Source of the DNA: Polaribacter batillariae
Lineage (GTDB): Bacteria; Bacteroidota; Bacteroidia; Flavobacteriales; Flavobacteriaceae
Length of the DNA: 64,000 nucleotides
Direction: 5' to 3'
Assembly (NCBI RefSeq): GCF_017498485.1
Contig: NZ_CP071795.1
Span: 3,656,501 to 3,720,500, forward strand
The position numbers were made by a program, and so were the translations under genes. The notes beneath the pieces were generated by a model, which was not told the DNA's origin, ran no database searches, and saw nothing but the letters and a program-made list of their open reading frames with translations. Positions 29,012 through 38,319 of the stretch are shown here, in pieces (positions within the stretch are counted from its first letter, which is position 1; each line of letters begins with the position of its first letter).

Positions 29012-30187
29012 ATGGATAAAGATTTTAAAATGACGGCCACCACACTTTTTGGTTTAGAAGGTGTTTTAGCAAAAGAACTAAAAGATTTAGGAGCACAAGA
29101 TGTAAAAGAAGGTATAAGAAGTGTTTCTTTTCGCGGAGACAAAGGCTTTATGTACAAAGCAAATATAGCATTAAGAACTGCAGTTCGCGTTTTAAAGCCT
29201 ATAAAAACTTGTAAAATTTACGACGAAGAAGACTTATACGAAGCGATTCAAAAAATAAAGTGGGAAAACTATTTAGAAGTAACAGGCACTTTTGCGATAG
29301 GAGCCGTAGTAAATTCTAAAAATTTTACCTCAAATTCTCATTACATCTCTTTAAAATCGAAAGATGCCATTGCCGATTATTTTCGCCATAAATATAGTAA
29401 AAGACCTAATGTAGATTTAGATTACCCAGATGTAAAAATCCACATTCATATTCATAAAGAATGGTTAACGGTTTCTTTAGATTCTTCTGGAGATTCTTTG
29501 CATAAAAGAGGGTATAGAACAGCAACAAATATTGCACCCATTAACGAAGTTTTAGCAGCAGGTATGGTTTTATTATCTGGTTATACTGGAGACGAAAACT
29601 TTATAGATCCTATGTGTGGTTCTGGAACCATTTTAATTGAAGCAGCAATGATTGCCAACAATATTCCTGCAAATATCAACAGGAAACTTTTTGCTTTTGA
29701 AAACTGGAAAGATTATGATGAGGAATTATATTTTGTAATTCAAGATGCTTTGTTGAAGAAAATTCGTTCTTCTCACTTTAAAATAATGGGTTTCGATAAA
29801 GCGCCATCTGCGGTACAAAAAGCGCAGGCAAATATCAAAAATGCCAATTTAGATGAATTTATTGGAGTACACCATGTTAACTTTTTTAACTCTAAAAAAG
29901 AAGTTTTTGGGAACACTACTATTTTGTTTAATCCGCCTTATGGCGAGCGTTTAAATATAGATACTAACGAGTTTTACAAGAAAATTGGCGATACTTTAAA
30001 ACACAATTATCCTGGTTCTACAGCTTGGTTAATTACTTCAGATACAGATGCTTTAAAATCTGTAGGTTTAAGAACATCAAAAAGAATTGCACTTAAAAAC
30101 GGAGACTTAAATTGTAAATTTGTAAAATACGAATTGTACGAAGGAACCCGTAAATTTAAAAAACGAAATAACGAAGAAGAAGAATAG
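29012..30187 (+). CDS. rlmL: THUMP-domain 23S rRNA guanine-N2 methyltransferase (RlmL-like)
   Basis: 391 residues from the ATG at 29012; an in-frame TTG at 28991 overlaps the putative -7 element. Domains are a ferredoxin-like/THUMP region (about 5-160, with GLEGVLAKEL and SHYISLKSKDAIADYF) and a Rossmann methyltransferase with LHKRGYR, DPMCGSGTILIEAA (motif I) and FNPPYGERL (motif IV, N-P-P-Y). This matches the RlmL/YcbY N-terminal half, which methylates G2445 of 23S rRNA. The C-terminal RlmK half found in gammaproteobacteria is absent, as is usual in Bacteroidota. Confidence 0.88.
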   Translation: MDKDFKMTATTLFGLEGVLAKELKDLGAQDVKEGIRSVSFRGDKGFMYKANIALRTAVRVLKPIKTCKIYDEEDLYEAIQKIKWENYLEVTGTFAIGAVVNSKNFTSNSHYISLKSKDAIADYFRHKYSKRPNVDLDYPDVKIHIHIHKEWLTVSLDSSGDSLHKRGYRTATNIAPINEVLAAGMVLLSGYTGDENFIDPMCGSGTILIEAAMIANNIPANINRKLFAFENWKDYDEELYFVIQDALLKKIRSSHFKIMGFDKAPSAVQKAQANIKNANLDEFIGVHHVNFFNSKKEVFGNTTILFNPPYGERLNIDTNEFYKKIGDTLKHNYPGSTAWLITSDTDALKSVGLRTSKRIALKNGDLNCKFVKYELYEGTRKFKKRNNEEEE

Positions 30188-30218
30188 TTTTTCTTTCAAC
30201 CTTAATAGAAAGTACGCT

Positions 30219-30243
30219 GTCATTTCGACCTTGAGGAGAAATC
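30219..30243. repeat. Dispersed REP-like repeat unit
   Basis: GTCATTTCGACCTTGAGG plus AGAAATC is almost identical to units at 59673-59698 and 59999-60023, which lie inside topB. It sits 32 bases after the rlmL stop. Such units are scattered in many Bacteroidota genomes. Confidence 0.7.
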
Positions 30244-30249
30244 TTTTTT

Positions 30250-30415
30250 ATTTGGAGCTATTTCGTGCTTTCCATTATATCTTTTTATGCAGGTATATTT
30301 TAGCAACTTATTTTTTAAACGAACCTATTTTCTTTTTTTAAAAAGAATTGATAATCTTTAAAAGCATAAAAAGGATACCATTTCAATCACGGCTAAACTT
30401 GTTTGCGACCTTTAT
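30250..30415. repeat. Degenerate intergenic hairpin repeat
   Basis: Shared landmarks with 44185-44290 are GAGCTATTTC, ATATCTTTTT, AAAAAGGAT and GGCTAAACTTGTTTG. The ATATCTTTTT and AAAAAGGAT parts pair as a long stem. It fills most of the rlmL to DUF4386 gap, which otherwise holds nothing visible. Confidence 0.55.
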
Positions 30416-30465
30416 TGCAGATATGAAAATTTAATTAATTTTTTAAATATGTTTTGAAAGAATTC

Positions 30466-31179
30466 TTAATTTATTGTGGTTTTTTTGAAGTTGAATTTAT
30501 TCGTGCGCATTATTAAAAGCCACAAACAAATTCCGATTTCCCCAATTGGTGCTGGAAGTCCTACAATATCAGAAATAATCGTTTTATTAAAATCTGAATA
30601 TAAAAAACCTCCAAAAAAAGTAATTAAGTAACCAAAGCAACCCGCCATTAAAAGTATGCCTAAAATTTTTGGAAGAAAACCAGATTTGTACACCAAATAT
30701 CCAAATGGCAAAAGCCAAAGTCCCCAAAATATTTGTGAAATTTCAATTCCATTATTATAATTTTCAAGATATAGCATTACTTGGGTCTGTAATTCTATTT
30801 GTCCGAGGTTTTGTGCGTATTCTGACTTATTGATTAAGGTCAAAACTGAAAACTTATTTAGAATATTTACAAAAGAAATGGGTATACTTATTAATGCAAA
30901 GAGAACCATAAATTTTGCCGAAACTTTATTTACGTTCTTTAGAAGATTATAAAGTGCCAAAGGCAGTAACATAAAAATAAGAGAAGATAGAATTGATGTT
31001 ACTATTCCAAGTCTAAATAAAAGTTCAGAACCTTTTATATTTTCTATGGTTTTTGTGGCATTTTGTAAATCAATCAATTCTGAAGGAATATATACAAGGT
31101 AGATAAATCCAGAAATGACAAGTAATAAATAAAGTATTCCCGCAATTCTTGCTTTTTTATTTCGTGATATAATTTCCAT
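30466..31179 (-). CDS. DUF4386-family membrane protein
   Basis: 237 residues with six predicted helices. The N terminus KKARIAGILYLLLVISGF and the segments LLPLALYNLLKNVNK and GLWLLPFGYLVYKSGFLPK are typical of DUF4386. The function is unknown. It follows the DUF6326-like gene by 2 bases, so the two are cotranscribed. It is the last gene of the accessory block headed by a Crp/Fnr regulator. Confidence 0.8.
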   Translation of the reverse strand: MEIISRNKKARIAGILYLLLVISGFIYLVYIPSELIDLQNATKTIENIKGSELLFRLGIVTSILSSLIFMLLPLALYNLLKNVNKVSAKFMVLFALISIPISFVNILNKFSVLTLINKSEYAQNLGQIELQTQVMLYLENYNNGIEISQIFWGLWLLPFGYLVYKSGFLPKILGILLMAGCFGYLITFFGGFLYSDFNKTIISDIVGLPAPIGEIGICLWLLIMRTNKFNFKKTTIN

Positions 31180-31181
31180 TA

Positions 31182-31592
31182 TTAAATAGTTTGTTCTTTA
31201 GGCCATTTCCAAGCATACCAAACGATTAAAATAGTAATAATGCTTTCTAAAAAGGCTAAGAAGACATAAAATAAATACCAATCATCCGTTGTTGCAAATC
31301 CAATAAACATCATCATTAAAGTGAATAGTGTTCCAAATGTGATATTTAGAATTCGGTTTATTTTTGGTCTAAGAAAAATTGAAAATGCAACCATTAATGA
31401 TGGAATAGCCAAAATTATAGATGCTATTAACAACTTTGTTGGACTATCCATAATATTTTCGCCTGTAATTAAACTGTTTATTTTATTTGGTGCGTAAAGT
31501 TCAAAATAGTCGCCATATAAATAACAGAATGTTGCGGAAGCCCATAAAGCTGAAAGTTTAATTTTGACATTTACTTTTGGATTTTCTAACAT
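31182..31592 (-). CDS. DUF6326-like four-helix membrane protein
   Basis: 136 residues with four helices. The N-terminal LSALWASATFCYLYGDYFELY and the terminal VWYAWKWPKE resemble the DUF6326 family, which often neighbours DUF4386 genes. No catalytic residues are apparent and the function is unknown. It is separated from the upstream nucleotide kinase by about 100 bases. Confidence 0.7.
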   Translation of the reverse strand: MLENPKVNVKIKLSALWASATFCYLYGDYFELYAPNKINSLITGENIMDSPTKLLIASIILAIPSLMVAFSIFLRPKINRILNITFGTLFTLMMMFIGFATTDDWYLFYVFLAFLESIITILIVWYAWKWPKEQTI

Positions 31593-31691
31593 ATTGGTTT
31601 GGTCTTTATAGTTGTTAATTGTCCTTAATATTATTAAGACGCAAAAAAAATGTAAATGGTTGCCTTAGGTTTAATTTTATTACAATGTTTT

Positions 31692-32240
31692 TTAACTTTT
31701 TGCAATAGTTTTAATTTCATTCAATACGATTTCCATATTTTTATTCAGTTCCGTCTTTCCGTCCAATCTTAAAACTTTGCAGTTCAATAATTTAATCCAA
31801 TCGTTATGAACTTTTAAACTTCTACCGTCAAAGTTTGAGTTTTCATATTGGTTTGCCCATTCCAAAAATGCTTTTGAGTTCTGTTGAACTTTTTTGTCTG
31901 TCAAAAGTCTTTTTTCATATCGTTCAACTTCACGCATTTTCAACCGCTTCATTCGTTCCGTGTTTTCCAATCGGATAAAAACAGCTAAATCAAATGCTGT
32001 TTCCCATTCTTTTCCCCAACTTACCATTGAGCCACTTACAACCACTTTATCAAACTTATTAAAGTACACTTTCAGATTTTCATTACGTTCAGTCAATGGT
32101 GTTTTTTCTTGAAATGGCGGATTGGTTTTCTTCCAGTAATAGTCATCAATGTCCAAATGCTTAAAATCAGTTCTTTTTTCAATTTCTTTTCCAAGTGTAG
32201 TTGTTCCTGAACCAGATGCTCCAAATATTAAAACTTTCAT
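31692..32240 (-). CDS. P-loop nucleotide/shikimate-kinase-like protein
   Basis: 182 residues. Walker A is GASGSGTTTLGKEI at residues 7-20, followed by DIDDYYWKKTNPPFQ and a LID-like segment with RLENTERMKRLKMREVERY. These mark the AAA_18/adenylate-kinase-like fold of small P-loop phosphotransferases. The Ser-Gly-Thr-Thr-Thr variant of the usual GKST is unusual but known in this FlaR-like subgroup. The substrate is unknown. Its start overlaps the end of the upstream pseudogene by 4 bases. Confidence 0.75.
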   Translation of the reverse strand: MKVLIFGASGSGTTTLGKEIEKRTDFKHLDIDDYYWKKTNPPFQEKTPLTERNENLKVYFNKFDKVVVSGSMVSWGKEWETAFDLAVFIRLENTERMKRLKMREVERYEKRLLTDKKVQQNSKAFLEWANQYENSNFDGRSLKVHNDWIKLLNCKVLRLDGKTELNKNMEIVLNEIKTIAKS

Positions 32241-32872
32241 TTATTTGATTTATACATTAATGTTCCACTTGATAGAATCCAAGCTGCGATACTAAATGTA
32301 AATATTCTAAATCCAGTTAAGCTTGTGAAAATAAATCCAGTTAATCCTCCAATAATTGAAAAAAGGACTATGAAAACTCCTAAATATCCAACCCATTTTG
32401 GAAATTTAGTTTCTAACAATATTATGATTGACTATATCATTATTGCTAGACAACAAGCAATAATAAAAATATAGTCTAATGGTATATTAATTGCGAAGCT
32501 GTAGTTTGTTATGGGTTTCAATACTTCAATATTTTCTTCTAATCTTTCTGAATATTGGTTCAAAAATAGCGGTAAAGTCAATCCATTAAATAATGCTGCA
32601 AACATTGCTGCAACTAATCCAAATGAAATTATGATAAATGCCAATATTGATAGTTTCCACTTATCTAAAAGTTTTAATGTAAGTCCATAAAAACCAAATA
32701 AGATTATTGGTAAACTGAAGATAGCTAATGAATGAGCAATTGTAATCGTTTTAGAGATATTAATGATATGCTCAATGCTCCCGCCACTTGGATGCATAAC
32801 CATTGTAACTATAATTAATAGAGCTCCTGAAATAAGTGAGATACTTGTGCTTTTGTAAAAATGATTTTCCAT
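32237..32872 (-). pseudogene. Membrane protein gene with an in-frame amber stop
   Basis: From ATG 32872 the frame runs 146 codons (TMs with SLISGALLIIVTMVMHPSGG and LFGFYGLTLKLL) to TAG at 32434-32432. The same frame continues SIIILLETKFPKWVGYLG and two more helices to 32237, for a total of 211 sense and stop positions. Both halves look like one DUF4386-like or related six-helix protein, and a TGG to TAG change is the simplest explanation. No shift is needed. A perfect FNR-type box lies 57 bases upstream. The function is unknown. Confidence 0.7.
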
Positions 32873-32928
32873 TGATTTTGATATTTAATTTGTAAGACAA
32901 ATATCAATGGTTTATCCAAATTCATCAC

Positions 32929-32942
32929 TTGATTGAAATCAA
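32929..32942. promoter_or_regulatory. Perfect FNR-type box
   Basis: TTGAT-TGAA-ATCAA is an exact match to the FNR consensus TTGATnnnnATCAA and part of a longer palindrome (32928-32943). It lies between the Crp/Fnr gene and the membrane-protein pseudogene downstream of it. The regulator's recognition helix contains ETLSR, the E-x-x-S-R pattern known to read TTGAT half-sites. Confidence 0.65.
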
Positions 32943-32946
32943 GAAA

Positions 32947-33507
32947 TCATTTAATTCTTTTCCTCACTCTGCTCAATGTTTCAGGTGTGATTTTAAGATA
33001 AGATGCTATTAATTTTTGTGGGAACTTTTGAAGTAAATTTGGTTTGTTTTTAAGTATGAAATTATATTTTTCATCTGGTGTATTATTGTTATCAAAAAAA
33101 TCAATTCGTGAAGTTGATTCCTCTAAAACTTTACCCATTTGTAAAAATGATTGAGATTGAGCAATTAATCTATGTATAGCATCTATTGAAAGTTCATAGA
33201 TGGAACTATCTTCGAAAGCTTGAATTGAATATTCGGATGGTTTTCTGGTGGTAAAACTTTTATGATTTATAACCCAATCATTACTAACATTTAAGTCAAT
33301 AATATTTTTATTGAGTTCTAAATCAATACTGTATTGATAAAAACTACCTGAAATTATAAAACTCAGAGAAGAACAAGTATTACCTTTCTCAAGTAGATAG
33401 TCATCTTTTTTTAGTTTTTTGTACTGAAGTTCATTTTTTAGAAGGATAGATTCTTTTTCGGAAAACTCTCCTGCTTTTTTTAGAAGTTCCAAAATTGATT
33501 TATCCAT
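32947..33507 (-). CDS. Crp/Fnr-family transcriptional regulator
   Basis: 186 residues: a cyclic-nucleotide-binding-like beta barrel (about 25-120, with LEKGNTCSSLSFIISGSFY) and a C-terminal helix-turn-helix FPQKLIASYLKITPETLSRV. The helix pattern E-x-x-S-R equals that of FNR. No N-terminal Cys cluster is present, so an oxygen-sensing FeS centre is unlikely. The gene begins the minus-strand accessory block 33507-30466 and probably controls it through the TTGAT-N4-ATCAA site just after its stop. The effector is unknown. Confidence 0.88.
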   Translation of the reverse strand: MDKSILELLKKAGEFSEKESILLKNELQYKKLKKDDYLLEKGNTCSSLSFIISGSFYQYSIDLELNKNIIDLNVSNDWVINHKSFTTRKPSEYSIQAFEDSSIYELSIDAIHRLIAQSQSFLQMGKVLEESTSRIDFFDNNNTPDEKYNFILKNKPNLLQKFPQKLIASYLKITPETLSRVRKRIK

Positions 33508-33924
33508 TTGTTTATTGTTCCTCGAGGTCTTTTTAGCTTGTTGCTAACTTTTACACGAATATGACGTCGTTTTTAATGACTTATATTCGTAGTTAGCAAA
33601 GTTCGTTTTTTTAAAGTAGAAAGTCAATAGTAAAACCCCTGTTTTTATAAAAAGGATGTTTTTACCTCAAAACCAATAAAATTCATTTTCAAGTATTTCT
33701 GCATCAGGTAATTTTCAATCTTATAAAAAAACATAAATTTTCCTTTATTTTTCCAAGAACTAGAGGTCATATTCTTTATAAATTTCTAATGTAATGTAGT
33801 GAATTTTATGTAGTTTTGGTTTGTAGGAAATCATAGAGAATGTCAGTTCAAGTGATTTCGATTTTTACATCGAAATTGTATTTAGAACATTTAAGTTTAA
33901 GACTTCTCGATTCATTTTTTCTCA
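33508..33924. other. Gene-free interval between the Crp/Fnr gene and priA
   Basis: This 417-base stretch has no credible coding frame. Its main feature is an imperfect palindrome at 33541-33599: TTGCTAAC and ACGAATAT on the left pair with ATATTCGT and GTTAGCAA on the right, around a central loop. It may be a structured repeat or terminator-like element bounding the accessory block. The rest is AT-rich without a clear signal. Confidence 0.5.
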
Positions 33925-36396
33925 TTGCAACCGAAAAAACCACACGAAGTGACACAGCACTTTATAAACGTTATATTACCAATTCCATTACAGAAAACAT
34001 TTACGTATGCTGTAACTGAAGAAGAAGCAAATTTCTTACAAAAAGGAATGCGTGTAGCAGTTTCTTTTGGAACAACGAAAATGTACACAGCTTTGGTTTT
34101 TGAGATTCATCAAACAATGCCAACTTTGTATGAAGCCAAGGAAATCAATCAAATTTTAGATGAAAAACCAATCGTAAATGAACAACAATTAAAACACTGG
34201 AGCTGGATTGCAAATTATTATATGTGTTCTTTAGGAGATGTGTACAGAGCGTCTTTACCCTCTGCTTTTTTGTTAGAAAGTGAAACCATTGTTTATAAAA
34301 ACGAAGCGTTTACAGACGAAACCATTTTAGAAGATGATGAGTTTCTAATTATTGAAGCACTTCAACATCAATCGCAATTAACCATACACCAAGTTGCAGA
34401 TATTTTAGACAAGAAAAAAGTAATGCCCATTGTAAACGAGTTGATTAAAAAATCGGCCATTTACATCAAAGAAGAAATTTACGAACAATACAAACCCAAA
34501 TTGGTAAAATACGTTCGTTTACACGCAGCTTATAATTCAGATGCGTCTTTAAATACACTTTTAGAAGAATTATCGAGAGCAAAAAAACAAAGAGAGGCAG
34601 TGTTAACTTTCTTTCAACTCTCAACTTCTAAAAAACCAATAAAAGCAAAAGATTTAGAAGCCAAAGCAAATGTTTCTTCATCGATTTTAAAATCTTTGGT
34701 TGATAAGAATATTTTCGAGTTTTATCACATACAAACCGATAGAATTAATTTTAAAGGAAATACCAACGATTTAAAGCAACTAAATGATTTTCAGCAAATT
34801 GCATTAAAAGAAATTAAAAAAACTTTTAAAGAAAAAGACGTAACACTTTTTCATGGAATTACAAGTTCAGGTAAGACAGAAGTCTATACAAAATTAATAC
34901 AAGAGGTTTTAGACCAAGGCAAACAAGTCTTATTCTTATTGCCAGAAATTGCATTAACTACACAAATAATTACGCGTTTACAGGTGTATTTTGGAAATCG
35001 AATTTCTGTATTTCACTCGAAATATTCTATGAACGAAAGGGTAGAAGTGTGGAATAATGTATTGGAAAATAAATCGAAAGCACAAATAATTTTAGGGGCA
35101 CGTTCTTCTATCTTTTTACCTTTTTCTAATTTGGGTTTAATTGTGGTAGATGAAGAACACGAAACTTCTTACAAACAATTTGAGCCTTCGCCAAGATACA
35201 ATGCAAGAGATGCTGCCATTGTTTTATCGAACATTCACAAAGCAAAAATCTTATTAGGTTCTGCAACTCCGTCTTTAGAAAGTTATTTTAATGCATCACA
35301 AAACAAATATGGTTTTGTAGAATTAAATAGGCGTTATGGAAATGTACAATTGCCTAAAATTGAATTGATTGACCTAAAAGATAAACACAAAAAAAAGGAA
35401 ATGAAAGGTCATTTTTCAGACAGAATGCTCAAATTAATTCAAGAAGCTTTAGATGAAAAAGAACAAGTTATTTTATTTCAGAATAGAAGAGGATTTTCGC
35501 CAGTTGTAGAATGCAAAACTTGTGGAATTTCGCCTCAATGCCCTAATTGCGATGTTTCTTTAACGTTTCATAAATTTAGGCACGAATTGCGCTGTCATTA
35601 TTGCAATTACCAACGTGCAATGCCCAATTCTTGTGGCGCCTGTGGCAGTAACACTTTAGATACCAAAGGTTTTGGAACCGAGCAAATAGAGTTAGAATTA
35701 AAAGAATTATTTTCTGATTTTAAAGTCGCAAGAATGGATTTAGATACCACTCGCGGAAAATTTGGTTATCAAAAAATCATTGGTGCTTTTGAAGCCAGAG
35801 AAATCGATATTTTGGTAGGTACACAAATGTTATCTAAAGGTTTAGATTTCGATAATGTTTCTTTGGTAGGAATTTTAAATGCAGACTCTATGTTAAATTT
35901 CCCTGATTTTAGAGCGCACGAAAGGGCCTATCAATTAATGGTGCAGGTTTCTGGAAGAGCAGGAAGAAGCAAAAAACAAGGAAATGTAGCCATACAAACC
36001 TACAATCCTTATCATCAAATATTGCAACAAGTTTCTACAACCAATTATACAGAAATGTATAAAGAACAGTTGCAAGAACGTTGGCAATATAAATATCCAC
36101 CTTATTATAGGTTGATAAAAATTACGCTGAAACATAAAGATTATACCAAAGTAGATAGCGGAATTAATTGGTTATTTAAAGCATTATATAATTCTTTTGG
36201 CGAATATGTTTTAGGGCCAACTTCGCCATCGATTTCCAGAATTCGAAATCAATATATTAAGAATTTAGTCATTAAAATTCCGCCAAAACAAAACCTAACA
36301 AATACAAAAGCGCAAGTAGCCAAAATTAAAAATACGTTTGAATCGGTTAAAGAGTTTAGACCCATTCGCTTTATTTTAGATGTAGATGCGTATTAA
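33925..36396 (+). CDS. priA: Primosomal protein N' (replication restart helicase)
   Basis: 823 residues. The N-terminal DNA-binding part begins FINVILPIPLQKTFTY. Walker A is GITSSGKTEVY, the helicase box VVDEEHE and GSATPSLES. The zinc region has eight Cys (CKTCGISPQCPNC, then CHYC and CGAC), and SGRAGR marks motif VI. PriA reloads the replisome at stalled forks. The first start is TTG at 33925; GTG at 33949, just before the conserved residues, is equally possible. No ATG precedes the conserved region. Confidence 0.95.
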   Translation: MQPKKPHEVTQHFINVILPIPLQKTFTYAVTEEEANFLQKGMRVAVSFGTTKMYTALVFEIHQTMPTLYEAKEINQILDEKPIVNEQQLKHWSWIANYYMCSLGDVYRASLPSAFLLESETIVYKNEAFTDETILEDDEFLIIEALQHQSQLTIHQVADILDKKKVMPIVNELIKKSAIYIKEEIYEQYKPKLVKYVRLHAAYNSDASLNTLLEELSRAKKQREAVLTFFQLSTSKKPIKAKDLEAKANVSSSILKSLVDKNIFEFYHIQTDRINFKGNTNDLKQLNDFQQIALKEIKKTFKEKDVTLFHGITSSGKTEVYTKLIQEVLDQGKQVLFLLPEIALTTQIITRLQVYFGNRISVFHSKYSMNERVEVWNNVLENKSKAQIILGARSSIFLPFSNLGLIVVDEEHETSYKQFEPSPRYNARDAAIVLSNIHKAKILLGSATPSLESYFNASQNKYGFVELNRRYGNVQLPKIELIDLKDKHKKKEMKGHFSDRMLKLIQEALDEKEQVILFQNRRGFSPVVECKTCGISPQCPNCDVSLTFHKFRHELRCHYCNYQRAMPNSCGACGSNTLDTKGFGTEQIELELKELFSDFKVARMDLDTTRGKFGYQKIIGAFEAREIDILVGTQMLSKGLDFDNVSLVGILNADSMLNFPDFRAHERAYQLMVQVSGRAGRSKKQGNVAIQTYNPYHQILQQVSTTNYTEMYKEQLQERWQYKYPPYYRLIKITLKHKDYTKVDSGINWLFKALYNSFGEYVLGPTSPSISRIRNQYIKNLVIKIPPKQNLTNTKAQVAKIKNTFESVKEFRPIRFILDVDAY

Positions 36397-36493
36397 AAAA
36401 AGTCCATTTTAATCTTGCTAAAGAGAAAAAAAATTTTCTTGTGTTTGGTTGTGAAAGTATAAAATATATTTATAAATAAACCTCAAAAGGGTT

Positions 36494-38131
36494 TTAAGAA
36501 AATTTATTCAATTTTAACAGCTGTGTTTTTATATTTTCAACAGTAAATTCAAAAACATTTATTTTCTTGGTTTGGTTTGGTTTTCCCCAATTATAGTAAG
36601 TAGTAACTTTTAAAATGGTTGGTTTATACTGTTTGTTGCCTAAATAGGTAAAGTTTACAAACCAATCGCCTTCTGTTTGTTTTTCGATAAAAACTTCTTT
36701 TGAAGTATATCCTTTCTTTTTTTGGTCTAAAATTAATCGATTAGAACTTTCGATAGAGTTTTCGGCTTGATAAGTTTGCAAATACGGATTTACAAATTCG
36801 AGAATAAATTCTGCTTCAGAAGTATTCCATTCAAAAACCAATCTTACATCGGCTTCGCTAATTTTATCAGCATTATTTATTTTAATTCTTGGATAATGGA
36901 GGTTGCTTTTTTTACCTTTTGTGTAGTTAGAAATTATTTCTGAAGCCATGATTTCACCAATGTCGTTATCTTCTATTTTAAAACCTTTTTTTAGATAATT
37001 GGCGTATATATACCAAAAGTTTTTGTAATTTTTTAAATCGGTAAAACAATTGGCTAAATCTCTATAAGACTGTGCATAATTTGGTCTAAGATTTGCTACT
37101 TTTCTGTAAATGGCTAAGGCTTTTTTATCTTCATTTAATTCTTGATATTTATAAGCGATTCCTTTTAAATCTTCAGGATTATTAGCTGCAAATTTCTCAT
37201 AATCAGAAAGAACTTCTAATAAAATGTCTTTGTTTTTATAGGTTTTTTGAAAATAATTAATAACATTAAAATGATAATTATCGCTGTCTTTATATTTCGA
37301 ATATTGTTTTTTATAAGTATTTAAAACTTCATTTGAATTAGAGGTATCGCTAAAGTCATTTAAATATTCTGGTTCGTATTTTTTTTGATTTTCATACAAA
37401 ATGGCATCATAATTATAATAATCTTCTTCAGAAAAATAATAATTATCGAAGTTTATGTCTTTAATTTTATCATAATTAATTGTGGTTTCAACCTTAATAA
37501 TACAACCATTTAATTTTGTACAGGATATGTATATAAACTTAATTTCATCGATAAATATAGGAAAGGGCATATCGAAACCAAAACCATCAATTTGCCAAAG
37601 TACTGGGCCTTTTAACTCTTGCCTTTTTAAATAAATAAGATTTTCGCCAAATTTATTTTGTTTGGTAAAAAAAGAAGGCACTTTCTCTAAAATAGCTTCT
37701 GTAATGGTGGCTGCATTTTTGTTTAATGTTTTTGCGTCGATAGTAACCAGCTCGAAACCAGAAGTTAAAGAACCGATTGAACTGCCTCCCAATTTTAAGT
37801 CTTTATTAAGTTGCAGTTTTGGAGTTTTATTTTCGGTTTTCAATTCAATATTAAGTGTTTGGGTAACCTCTTCAATTAAAATGGCTTTTTGTTTCAACCC
37901 CAAAAAGTCGAATGTTAAAATTTCTCCCGTTTTTGCTTCGATTGTATAAAACCCTTTGAAGTTCGTTTTTGCGCTTTCATTTCGGTTTTTTACAAGTATT
38001 TTAGCGCCTGAAAGAGCTTCGTTTTTATAAGTTACAAAACCAGAAATCGTTTTAAAACTGGTATTTTTTTGAGTTTGAGAAGATAAAATATAAGGAAAAA
38101 ATAGAAAGAGTAAGAGAAATTTGGTGTACAT
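36494..38131 (-). CDS. Carboxypeptidase-regulatory / TonB-plug-like protein with TPR region
   Basis: 545 residues with a signal peptide (LLFLFFPYILSSQ). Residues 25-105 form a CarboxypepD_reg beta-sandwich (TISGFVTYKNEALSGAKILV), and about 125-200 resemble a TonB-receptor plug (TITEAILEKVPSFF). The porin barrel is missing. Instead there is a TPR-like stretch (ALAIYRKVANLRPNYAQSYRDL) and a beta-rich C terminus. It may therefore be a periplasmic or outer-membrane accessory protein derived from a SusC-like receptor. It is divergent from the sigma factor gene at 38320. Confidence 0.65.
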   Translation of the reverse strand: MYTKFLLLFLFFPYILSSQTQKNTSFKTISGFVTYKNEALSGAKILVKNRNESAKTNFKGFYTIEAKTGEILTFDFLGLKQKAILIEEVTQTLNIELKTENKTPKLQLNKDLKLGGSSIGSLTSGFELVTIDAKTLNKNAATITEAILEKVPSFFTKQNKFGENLIYLKRQELKGPVLWQIDGFGFDMPFPIFIDEIKFIYISCTKLNGCIIKVETTINYDKIKDINFDNYYFSEEDYYNYDAILYENQKKYEPEYLNDFSDTSNSNEVLNTYKKQYSKYKDSDNYHFNVINYFQKTYKNKDILLEVLSDYEKFAANNPEDLKGIAYKYQELNEDKKALAIYRKVANLRPNYAQSYRDLANCFTDLKNYKNFWYIYANYLKKGFKIEDNDIGEIMASEIISNYTKGKKSNLHYPRIKINNADKISEADVRLVFEWNTSEAEFILEFVNPYLQTYQAENSIESSNRLILDQKKKGYTSKEVFIEKQTEGDWFVNFTYLGNKQYKPTILKVTTYYNWGKPNQTKKINVFEFTVENIKTQLLKLNKFS

Positions 38132-38282
38132 AGTTTGGAATACGAATATTTTTTAAATCGCTCAAATTCTATGCCATAAATAAACTTTAAAATTAAATGT
38201 TATGGTTGTATTTTATAAATGTCTCATAAAAAAATAAAAACTTTTCTTCTTCAAGCAACCTTTTTAAAGCTTTGGTAGTCTC

Positions 38283-38290
38283 TATATTTG
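38283..38290 (+). promoter_or_regulatory. Putative -7 element of the ECF sigma operon
   Basis: TATATTTG matches TAnnTTTG, 30 bases upstream of the sigma factor's TTG start. The -33 TTG is not evident at standard spacing. Confidence 0.35.
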
Positions 38291-38319
38291 TAAGGCAATA
38301 AAAAACGGAATTAAGAGGC

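Noticed and set aside
33541..33599. Integron attC site
   Set aside because: The arms do not match the RYYYAAC/GTTRRRY core exactly, and there is no integrase or cassette array.
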